From Gracilimonas sp046602855 (GTDB lineage Bacteria; Bacteroidota; Rhodothermia; Balneolales; Balneolaceae): DNA of 64,000 nucleotides. The stretch lies in assembly GCF_046602855.1 (NCBI RefSeq), contig NZ_JBKINJ010000002.1, positions 372,001 to 436,000 on the forward strand, read 5' to 3'. Position numbers and translations under genes: made by a program. Positions 55,351 through 62,907 of the stretch are shown here, one piece after another. Below the pieces are notes generated by a model. It did no database searches. It worked only from the letters and a program-made list of their open reading frames with translations, and was not told the origin of the DNA. The first letter of the stretch is position 1; each line of letters opens with the position of its first letter.

Positions 55351-55792
55351 TTTCACAGATTGATTTTTGTCTTTATTTATCTGTGAGTTCACTTTTAAAT
55401 TCTTATAGTTTTTGAGTTGAGCTATACGCTTAAAGGTAAGGCTGTTTTCGCCAAAATTTAAAAGTAATGCTACTTCAAGTTTATAAGCTTTTAAATAGTT
55501 TAAAACCTGAGAGATTATGCTGATCATTTATTTCTCCAACTGCTTTTAATTCAACCAATATTTTCCCTTCTACGAGAAGATCAACTCTCCTGCTTCCGAC
55601 TTTAGCACTCCGATAGAAAAGTGGCATGGAAATTTCACTTTCAAAGCTTAACCCCTGATTTGTTAATTCATGACGATGGTATACAATTTCCGAAAAACCA
55701 TTGCCTAATTCAGAGTGAACTTGCATCGCAGAGCCAATGATCTTACCTGTCAGTTTTTTGTATTTGAAATCAGGAATTTGAGTATCCGCCAT
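55327..55792 (-). pseudogene. GxxExxY-family (PD-(D/E)XK nuclease fold) gene with an internal frameshift
   Basis: The first frame (55792 to about 55490) reads MADTQIPDFKYKKLTGKIIGSAMQVHSELGNGFSEIVYHRHE (GFSEIVY is the GxxExxY motif), then RRVDLLVEGKILVELKAVGEINDQH with the D...ExK nuclease residues. Around 55500 the frame shifts by +1 and resumes as SQVLNYLKAYKLEVALLLNFGENSLTFKR, the family's C-terminal end; a single extra base in CATAATCTC explains this. The rest (KVNSQINKDKNQ...) is encoded by the flanking repeat and stops at TGA overlapping recQ's GTG. Confidence 0.82.
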
Positions 55793-55910
55793 AATAAACT
55801 ATTGAATTCTTGTTCATTAGTAAGAGTGGCCTCAACTCAATTCCTTACACACTTATCAAATTATTTTGGATTTTAAGATTGCACATGACAATCGTTGACT
55901 CAATAATAAT

Positions 55911-55944
55911 CCCAAAATCCATCCATCCTATAAATCTGTGATCC
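55911..55944. repeat. Outer repeat arm of the first GxxExxY cassette (carB side)
   Basis: Reading on the minus strand, GGATCACAGATTTATAGG (55944 onward), an 8-nt insertion and ATTTTGGGA (to 55911) match the recQ-side arm at 55324-55350 in inverted orientation. It starts immediately after carB's TAA (55947-55945). Confidence 0.85.
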
Positions 55945-58773
55945 TTATTTTGACAGATACAAGCTCTTGAACTCATATGGCTTCTTGAAGTGCTCATCAT
56001 TAAAGTCCTTAGCAAAGTAGATACTTTCACCGGTTGATTTCATTTCCGGGCCGAGCTCTTTCTTCACTTCAGGAAATTTATCGAATGGGAACACCGGTTC
56101 TTTGATGGCCCAATTCACCAACTTTGACTCCAGGTCAAAATCCTTGAGCTTGGCACCAAGCATTACTTTTACACCGATGGCAGCTTCTGGTCTTTGTGTG
56201 GCTTTGGCCAGGAATGGAATGGTTCGGGTGGTTCGTGGATTGGCCTCCAACACATAAACTTTATCATCCTTTACGGCATACTGCACATTAAGGAACCCAA
56301 GAATTTCCATATTTTCTGCAATTTTCAGCTGATGATCTTCAATGGTTTTGATGACTTCATCACTTAGGGAGTAGGGTGGAAGTACTGCAGTTGAATCCCC
56401 GGAATGAACTCCGGCCGGCTCAATATGTTGCATGATTCCGGCTATGTGAAGCTGGTCACCATCGTATACTGAATCCACATCCACCTCAATGGCATGCTCC
56501 AGATATTTGTCGATCAGAAAGGCGTTTTCAGGATGAGTTTTGAGGATATTCGCTACATACTTTCGCAGCTCTTCTTCTTTAACCGCGATGCGCATACCCT
56601 GACCACCAAGTACATAACTTGGTCGTATCAGTACCGGATACCCAATTCGGTCCGCAATTTTAATAGCTTCTTCCACTTCATGTGCTGTTCCATATTCAGG
56701 AAAGGGAATATCCAGTTTTTTCAAAAATTTAGAGAACTCGCCACGATCCTCGGCAAAGTCTATCATCTCAAAATCAGTTCCGAATATATTAATTCCTTCT
56801 TCCACAAAACGTTTCCCGAGCTTCAGTGCCGTTTGACCACCAACCTGAAGGATCACACCTTCCGGTTGTTCGTGATCTATGATATCCAGCACGCGTTCCC
56901 AATATACCGGCTCAAAATAAAGCTTGTCGGCAAAATCGAAGTCGGTCGATACAGTTTCGGGATTACAATTCACCATAATGGCTTCATAGCCCATTTCCTT
57001 CGTGGCTAAAACAGCATGCGTACAAGAGTAATCAAACTCGATCCCCTGCCCAATTCGGTTAGGGCCACTGCCCAGGATCAATACTTTCTTCTTGTCTGTG
57101 ACTTCACTTTCATTCTCGCCTTCATAAGCTGAGTAGTAGTATGGAGTTTGTGCCGGGAATTCAGCCGCACAGGTATCTACCATTTTAAATGATGGGGTGA
57201 GACCAAGTTCTTTACGTTGGTTACGTACTTTTTTGTCGTCTACTTTCTCACCGCTCTTGCTCAGCAAATATGCGATTTGTGAATCTGAAAATCCGGCTTG
57301 CTTTAGTTCAAAGAAATCCTCTTTTGAGATCTCTTTCAATGTCTGCCCTTCGGTTCTGTTTTCCAGTGAGACCATGTATCGGATCTGCTGCAGGTACCAG
57401 GGGTCTACTTTAGTAATGTCGGCTATTTCCTCTACGGACGCAGCCATTTTAAAAGCATTTCGGATCTGCATAGAGCGGTCCCAATAAGGCTTCAGTAGGC
57501 GTTCACGGACTGTCTTTCGATCGAATTCTTCATAACCGTCGGCTCCCAACCCATCGCGACCTACTTCCAGCGACTGCCATGCTTTGTTCAGTGCTTCAGG
57601 GAAATTTCGCCCTATCGACATCACCTCACCCACAGCTTTCATCTGGGTTGAAAGTTCTTCATCCACACCGGGAAACTTATCGAAATTGAAGCGCGGTATC
57701 TTACACACTACATAATCGATACTGGGCTCGAAACAAGCAGATGTTGTTCCGGTAATCTGATTATTCAACTCATCCAAGGTATAACCAACGGCTAGCTTTG
57801 TTGCCACCTTTGCGATCGGATAACCTGTTGCCTTAGAGGCCAGCGCAGAAGAGCGACTCACCCGTGGGTTTATCTCGATAGCTACTAATCGGTCTGAGCC
57901 GGGCTCCATGGCAAACTGCACATTACAGCCGCCAGCAAAGGTTCCTATACTGCGCATCATCTTGATGGCAGCGTCCCGCATGTTTTGAAGCTGTTTGTCG
58001 CTCAGTGTCTGGGTTGGAGCCACTGTAACTGAATCTCCAGTATGGACTCCCATTGGATCCATGTTTTCAATGGAGCAGATGATAATGACATTGTCATTAG
58101 CATCACGCAGAAGCTCAAGCTCGTATTCTTTCCACCCGAAAATGGACTCCTCGATCAGCACCTGATGGACTGGACTCATTTCCAGTCCGCGCAGTACTTT
58201 TCGTTCAAATTCATCCTCATTCCAGACAATACCGCCACCGGCTCCGCCCATGGTGAATGAGGGGCGGATCACGATCGGCAAACCACCCAATTCTTCCTTA
58301 ATTTCTTTGGCATCAAGCAGTGACTGTGCCGTACGACTCTTACACTGTTCGATGCCGATCTCTTCCATTTTATCACGGAATAATTGGCGGTCCTCGGTCA
58401 GCTCCACTGCATCGATATCCACTCCAATGATCTTAATATCGTTTTCTTTCCAGAAATTCTCTTTTTCAAGATCACGGCAAAGATTTAGTCCCGTTTGGCC
58501 ACCCATGGTTGGGAGTACAGCATCCGGGTTTTCCTTAGCTACAATTTCCCGGATGGAGTCAGTGGTCATAGGCAGCATATACACTGCATCGGCCATGATA
58601 GGATCCGTCATAATAGTAGCCGGATTCGAGTTGATGAGCACGATCTCATATCCTTCTTCCTGAAGAGAGCGGCACGCCTGTGAACCGGAGTAGTCAAATT
58701 CGCAAGCCTGACCAATTACAATAGGTCCTGAACCAATGATCAATATTTTTTGGATGTCGTCGCGTCTGGGCAT
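55945..58773 (-). CDS. carB: Carbamoyl-phosphate synthase large subunit, without the MGS domain
   Basis: 942 aa. Both halves of the enzyme are present: KILIIGSGPIVIGQACEFDYSGSQACRSL (first) and VLILGSGPNRIGQGIEFDYSCTHAVLATKE (second), with the ATP-grasp motifs ALASKATGYPIAKVATKLAVG and VLEANPRTTRTIPFLAKAT. It ends at ...GESIYFAKDFNDEHFKKPYEFKSLYLSK, about 130 residues shorter than E. coli CarB, so the C-terminal MGS-like domain that binds UMP and ornithine is missing, as in Flavobacteriia. It forms carbamoyl phosphate for arginine and pyrimidines together with CarA. It lies 71 nt downstream of carA on the minus strand. Confidence 0.94.
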   Translation of the reverse strand: MPRRDDIQKILIIGSGPIVIGQACEFDYSGSQACRSLQEEGYEIVLINSNPATIMTDPIMADAVYMLPMTTDSIREIVAKENPDAVLPTMGGQTGLNLCRDLEKENFWKENDIKIIGVDIDAVELTEDRQLFRDKMEEIGIEQCKSRTAQSLLDAKEIKEELGGLPIVIRPSFTMGGAGGGIVWNEDEFERKVLRGLEMSPVHQVLIEESIFGWKEYELELLRDANDNVIIICSIENMDPMGVHTGDSVTVAPTQTLSDKQLQNMRDAAIKMMRSIGTFAGGCNVQFAMEPGSDRLVAIEINPRVSRSSALASKATGYPIAKVATKLAVGYTLDELNNQITGTTSACFEPSIDYVVCKIPRFNFDKFPGVDEELSTQMKAVGEVMSIGRNFPEALNKAWQSLEVGRDGLGADGYEEFDRKTVRERLLKPYWDRSMQIRNAFKMAASVEEIADITKVDPWYLQQIRYMVSLENRTEGQTLKEISKEDFFELKQAGFSDSQIAYLLSKSGEKVDDKKVRNQRKELGLTPSFKMVDTCAAEFPAQTPYYYSAYEGENESEVTDKKKVLILGSGPNRIGQGIEFDYSCTHAVLATKEMGYEAIMVNCNPETVSTDFDFADKLYFEPVYWERVLDIIDHEQPEGVILQVGGQTALKLGKRFVEEGINIFGTDFEMIDFAEDRGEFSKFLKKLDIPFPEYGTAHEVEEAIKIADRIGYPVLIRPSYVLGGQGMRIAVKEEELRKYVANILKTHPENAFLIDKYLEHAIEVDVDSVYDGDQLHIAGIMQHIEPAGVHSGDSTAVLPPYSLSDEVIKTIEDHQLKIAENMEILGFLNVQYAVKDDKVYVLEANPRTTRTIPFLAKATQRPEAAIGVKVMLGAKLKDFDLESKLVNWAIKEPVFPFDKFPEVKKELGPEMKSTGESIYFAKDFNDEHFKKPYEFKSLYLSK

Positions 58774-58819
58774 GTGTTTAGTGAGTGGTTATTTGTTATT
58801 GGTGAAATGAGTTAGTTCA

Positions 58820-58846
58820 ATGTTGGATGTTCCTTGTTCGATGTTC
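58820..58846 (-). repeat. 27-nt repeat copy B (carA/carB junction)
   Basis: Read on the minus strand it is identical over 27 nt to 29163-29189 (GAACATCGAACAAGGAACAT...). It begins within the carA stop codon and occupies the first part of the 71-nt carA-carB spacer. Further downstream the spacer reads AATAACAAATAACCACTCAC, which resembles the spacer before cusA (25368-25398). Confidence 0.95.
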
Positions 58847-59942
58847 ACTTCCGCATCATATCTATGAATTGATCGAACAAATAGGCAGAATCATGCGGTC
58901 CAGGGGATGCTTCGGGGTGATACTGAACCGAGAACCCCGGGAAGTTTTTGAATTTTAGTCCCTCAATCGTTCCGTCATTCAGATTTATGTGGGTAACTTC
59001 AGCGATCTTTTCGTCAAGCGAATCCTCATCAACGGCAAATCCGTGGTTTTGAGTTGAGATCTCTACGAGACCTGTCTCAAGATTTTTCACGGGCTGATTT
59101 GCTCCCCGATGACCTACATACATCTTGGTCGTTTTTAGTCCTTCGCTGAGCGCCATCAACTGATGACCGAGGCAGATCCCAAACATTGGCTTGCCTGATT
59201 CCTTGGCATAATTTACAGCTTCAAGTGCATATTCTGCTGTCGCAGTTGGATCACCTGGACCGTTACTAAAAAAATATCCGTCAGCTTCCCACGCTTTTAT
59301 TTCTTCGAGTGGAGTCTTTGCCGGGAAGATACGAAGTGTACAGCCACGTTTATTCAAGTTGTTGATGATATTCTGCTTGATGCCGTAATCAAAAGCAGCT
59401 ACACGGTAATCATCCGAACCATTTACAGTTTGAGCTTCGGTACGGCTGACTTTGGTTGCCAGTTCCAGACCTTCCATATCATCCCAGCCCTTGGCCATCT
59501 CGACAAGCTTGGCCTCATCCATTTCTGTACTTGAGATAACTGCATTCATCACCCCTTTTTCACGAACGTGACGTACCAGCTTCCGTGTATCAACTCCGGT
59601 AATGCCGGTGATCTCATTGTCCTCCAGATATTCCTGAAGACTGCGATCGGCCATAGTGTTGCTATATTCATGAGAAAACGCCCGGCATATGATACCGGCC
59701 ACCATAACCTTTCGGGCTTCATCATCCCGGGGTTGGGTACCGTAGTTCCCAATATGCGGATAGGTCATCATCATCAGTTGACCGTAATAACTTGGATCAG
59801 TAAAAATCTCCTGATAGCCGGTCATACTGGTGTTAAAACATAGCTCTCCACCGGTTATGCCTTCATGGCCAACGGCCTTGCCATGGACAACGGTTCCGTC
59901 TGAGAGTGCAAGTATGGCTTTTTTTCTTTCGTTTAGTGACAT
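58845..59942 (-). CDS. carA: Carbamoyl-phosphate synthase small (glutaminase) subunit
   Basis: 365 aa. The N-terminal CPSase domain (ILALSDGTVVHGKAVGHEG ... GELCFNTSMTGYQEIFTDPSY) and class I glutamine amidotransferase (GICLGHQLMALSEGL with catalytic Cys; VQYHPEASPGPHDS with His/Glu). It hydrolyses glutamine and passes ammonia to CarB. On the minus strand it precedes carB. A possible attenuator-like terminator lies about 260 nt upstream. Confidence 0.95.
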   Translation of the reverse strand: MSLNERKKAILALSDGTVVHGKAVGHEGITGGELCFNTSMTGYQEIFTDPSYYGQLMMMTYPHIGNYGTQPRDDEARKVMVAGIICRAFSHEYSNTMADRSLQEYLEDNEITGITGVDTRKLVRHVREKGVMNAVISSTEMDEAKLVEMAKGWDDMEGLELATKVSRTEAQTVNGSDDYRVAAFDYGIKQNIINNLNKRGCTLRIFPAKTPLEEIKAWEADGYFFSNGPGDPTATAEYALEAVNYAKESGKPMFGICLGHQLMALSEGLKTTKMYVGHRGANQPVKNLETGLVEISTQNHGFAVDEDSLDEKIAEVTHINLNDGTIEGLKFKNFPGFSVQYHPEASPGPHDSAYLFDQFIDMMRK

Positions 59943-60203
59943 GGTTTAGATATAGTTCTGGGTTGGTGAAATTGGTATTTGATGAGAATCTGGATTGCAA
60001 AACACAGGTTGGGCCTTGGCTACTTTGACCCACTTTTTAATCCCCACACAAGCGTGGAAATTTCCTAAATCATTGAAAAAATCAATTAAAGAGTCTTCCT
60101 CTCCCGGGATAGGAAACGAAGGTGAGGGTCGATGGGGCCAAGGTTTCTGCCTCAGAACACCAAAAAAAATGGTATATAAAAACGAGGAAAGAAATTTTAG
60201 CCC

Positions 60204-60238
60204 AAAAAAAATCCGACTACGGAAACCGTGTCGGATTT
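60204..60238 (-). terminator. Terminator-like hairpin in the carAB leader region
   Basis: On the minus strand AAATCCGAC (60238-60230) pairs with GTCGGATTT (60217-60209), extended inside by ACGG/CCGT around AAA with one bulge, and followed by seven T (60210-60204). It lies 262-296 nt upstream of carA. No minus-strand gene precedes it closely, so it may be a leader attenuator for carAB or a terminator of an unrecognised small RNA. Confidence 0.7.
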
Positions 60239-60461
60239 GAAAAATGATATGGGCAAATAAAAATGCCATCAATCGCGCGACCTCCATTTGTGGGCGTGCG
60301 CCGGTAGTGCTTCAAAGCTATGGATTGCTAAATCGTTAATTTTTGGTATGAGCTTTTTTGAAGTTTGCCTAAGATAAGGAGTGGAGGAATTGGATTCAAT
60401 TTTTGATTACAGTATTTATGAATCTTTCCGAAAATTTCACTTTAAATGTTGGGTTTTGAAC

Positions 60462-60538
60462 CACGGATTAATCGGATTTTTTGATGAACACGGATTTACA
60501 TTCTTATCCGTGAAATCCCCTAATCCGCTTAATCCGCG
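60462..60538 (+). repeat. 77-nt direct repeat, left copy, of the second GxxExxY cassette
   Basis: The copy (CACGGATTAATCGGATTT ... AATCCGCTTAATCCGCG) aligns without gaps to 60984-61060 with 8 mismatches by hand (about 90% identity). It is itself an imperfect hairpin: its first 34 nt match the reverse complement of its last 33 nt with few mismatches. Confidence 0.93.
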
Positions 60539-60591
60539 ATTCAACACATTTTATTATATTCTTTTCAAAATTCGGGATAATGGGGAGAAGA

Positions 60592-60993
60592 ATGAAATCA
60601 GATTTAAAGTATCATGATCTCACAGAGAAGATAATTGGAGCTTCCTTTGCGGTTCACAATTTTTTAGGAAATGGATTTCAGGAAGTCATTTATCAGAGAG
60701 CATTAGCTTATGAATTTCAAAAGGCAGAGTTAACTTTTGAACGGGAAATTGACCAACAAATTTATTACCGAGACCTGGAATACCCTATCGGAACGCGTAG
60801 AGCAGATTTTGTAGTAGACGAAAAAATATTAGTTGAGATAAAAGCCGTTTCTGATCTGGAGGATGTTCACATGGCTCAAGCTCTTAATTATCTGAAAGCC
60901 TATAGATTGGAAGTAGGGCTGCTAATCAATTTTGGCTCAAAAAGTATGGAGTTTAAACGGTTAATTCTTTCGCAGGGGAGAATCACGGATTAA
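60592..60993 (+). CDS. GxxExxY-family protein (PD-(D/E)XK nuclease fold)
   Basis: 133 aa from ATG 60592 (GGGGAG 4 nt before it; ATG 60580, giving 137 aa, is the alternative). It has HDLTEKIIGASFAVHNFLGNGFQEVIYQRALAYE (GFQEVIY = GxxExxY), RRADFVVDEKILVEIKAVSDLED (D...E-I-K of the PD-(D/E)XK site) and ALNYLKAYRLEVGLLINFGSKSMEFKRLI, the full family ending. The stop codon (60991-60993) is supplied by the right-hand repeat, so the ORF ends inside it. It is probably a small nuclease; the biological role is unknown. Confidence 0.87.
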   Translation: MKSDLKYHDLTEKIIGASFAVHNFLGNGFQEVIYQRALAYEFQKAELTFEREIDQQIYYRDLEYPIGTRRADFVVDEKILVEIKAVSDLEDVHMAQALNYLKAYRLEVGLLINFGSKSMEFKRLILSQGRITD

Positions 60994-61060
60994 TCGGATT
61001 TAAAGATGAACACGGATTTTCTAACTAATCCGTGAAATCCCCTAATCCGCTTAATCCGCG
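60984..61060 (+). repeat. 77-nt direct repeat, right copy, of the second GxxExxY cassette
   Basis: See 60462-60538. Both copies contain GTGAAATCCC (60510-60519 and 61032-61041). The same word also occurs in the flank of the first cassette (minus strand, 55356-55347), which otherwise uses CACAGAT where this one uses CACGGAT. Confidence 0.93.
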
Positions 61061-61070
61061 TTTCGAAACC

Positions 61071-61415
61071 TCATCCAAAATCCCTCGGAGTCTCTTTCAC
61101 CAAAGAACCCGTCAGCGTTGCCAGGCCACTTACCAATCCGCCAAGTATTGCAGTAATAAGTACTACTAAAATTGGTGAACCCACCGAAAGTATTTCTGCA
61201 ATTCGAGAGGAGAGAATTCCATCATTGGCTACATGTATGTAGAGCGCTTGCCCTCCCCAAAGCAGGAAAAGGGCTAAAAACCCCCAGGCAAATGAAGACA
61301 GCGCTTTTTTATTAAATATGTACCCAAAAATGAGCCCCGGAATGGCAATGCTCCACCAGGGCAAAAATAGGTTCAGTAGAAAAGCAGTAATAATGATCAG
61401 GGCTGTGAGCAGCAT
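61071..61415 (-). CDS. Small multi-pass membrane protein, unknown function
   Basis: 114 aa with four predicted membrane helices (LTALIIITAFLLNLFL, WWSIAIPGLIFGYIF, FLALFLLWGGQALYI, GSPILVVLITAILGGLVSGL) and few charged residues. No recognisable family. It lies 11 nt beyond the right repeat of the cassette and is transcribed towards it. Confidence 0.6.
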   Translation of the reverse strand: MLLTALIIITAFLLNLFLPWWSIAIPGLIFGYIFNKKALSSFAWGFLALFLLWGGQALYIHVANDGILSSRIAEILSVGSPILVVLITAILGGLVSGLATLTGSLVKETPRDFG

Positions 61416-61601
61416 CAGGAGTTTATGTTGGTTGAAATGATGCCTGAGTGTAGCAATTATTTTGGAAAACTGTTACCTATCTCTACGATGTATACGTTTT
61501 TTGTACCGTAGCCATTTACGCTCTAATTATATAAACGAACTTTAAATACATACAGATAGCCTAATTGTATTCACGCAAAAAGTTCCTCATAAGTATAATA
61601 T

Positions 61602-62761
61602 TTATTCTTTGGCCAATATATACCGAACTACATATTCAACTTGATCTTCATCGGTAAATACAGCCCAAACCTTGTCACCCTTTGCTTCTAGAAATACTGC
61701 TCCCATTGGCAAAGTAACATTTCCGTAAAAAGAACCGTCTGGGTTGAAAACATCAAATACAGGAGGCTCCCACACTTGTATTCTATCAGAGAATATTCCT
61801 CCATCTACCGGTTGCGATTTCGCGTATCTCCAAACCCATATTCTTCCCTGTAAATCCGCCAACAGTTCTTTAAATGGAGGTTTTTCTTCCGGGATGGTGG
61901 CCTCAATATTATATCCACTTGAAGTAAATCTATTTTTGAACTCTCCCCATAGTTTCTCTTCTTCAGAAGTCACTTCTAATGGAGAATATTCTCGTTGAAT
62001 TGTTAACGGCTGTTCTTTTTTATGCAAAACAATTTCATATCGATCATTAACAGCGGTAATGATATATCCGCTTGGGCTAAAATTTTCCATCATACGTGTA
62101 TTGAAAGGATATCCAGCCCCCGCATCAGTAAAAATTACAAAATGTTGAGGATAAGCCTCTTCATTCTTAGGCACATGTACTGTATCAACCAGCTCCCCGT
62201 CAGATGAAATTTTATACCAGGCCATGGGAGGGTCTGTGTTGTTTTGTGGATTATCAGGATCAAAAAACACGTTCTTCACGTAGAAATTACCGTCATGATC
62301 TACCTCAAAAACCTTGTAAGATGAAAGGAACCCTGATTGTACTAAAAAACTTTCAAAGAAATCTCCACTTGCTTTATACACGTTAATTCGTTGATTACCC
62401 AGATCCCAAATAGCCAACCTTCCATCCGGGAAAGATCCTATTCCTCCAATTCTTTCATATTCTCCGGGTCCCCGGCCATCTCTGCCTACATATTTTATAA
62501 ATGAGCCCTTACTATCAAACATTCTAACAACAGGCTTCCCTGCAGGAGAGTCAGCCACAAAAATAGCTCCGTCAGCGCCTACTGCAAGGTCTGAAATTCG
62601 TGCAAATATATATTCAAATTCTCCATTCAAAGTTCCAATACGTAATTCTTCTTCTGCTTTATATGTGTTTTGGGCTTCGGATCGGACAGGAAAAAGCCAC
62701 ACAAAAATGCTTATAAGGAAAAAAATAGAGTATAAGGCCTACTCTGTTTAGTGCTTAGCAT
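61602..62761 (-). pseudogene. Secreted 6-bladed beta-propeller gene with a homopolymer frameshift in its signal peptide
   Basis: The main frame (up to 62702, GTG) encodes a TolB/NHL-like 6-bladed propeller: ISDLAVGADGAIFVADSPAGK, VRMFDSKGSFIKYVGRDGRGPGEYERI, LAIWDLGNQRINVYKASG. It lacks a proper N-terminus. The natural start is in another frame: ATG 62761 reads MLSTKQSRPYTLFFSL, and one more base in the A7 tract (62719-62725, T7 in the mRNA) would join it to ISIFVWLFPVRSEAQ, a complete signal peptide. As read, the product is cut or the gene is phase-variable; a sequencing error is also possible. Confidence 0.7.
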
Positions 62762-62907
62762 GACAAAATCATTTAATTACAAAACCCCGTTGTCTTTTAT
62801 AAACTATTTATGTCAGAGTGTAGTAAAAATTTTGAAAACCTGTAACACCTTTTGGAATTCTTCTCGATTGCTCTGAAATTAGGGCAAATCTAAAAACCCC
62901 CTATCAG

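Noticed and set aside
55945..58773. CarB as a truncated pseudogene because the MGS domain is absent
   Set aside because: The stop follows a conserved ending (SLYLSK type) that I recognise from shorter CarB proteins of related groups; both synthetase halves are intact.
59946..60287. A 113-codon minus-strand frame upstream of carA
   Set aside because: It crosses the terminator-like hairpin and shows no domain or coding bias; it is better explained as leader sequence.
60381..60617. An open frame of 78 codons upstream of the GxxExxY gene
   Set aside because: It reads straight through the 77-nt repeat and its codon content is the repeat's; no domain, no ribosome site, and it overlaps the real gene.
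60462..61060. The repeats considered as a CRISPR array
   Set aside because: Only two copies, with a 445-nt protein-coding insert between them; no regular spacers and no cas genes.
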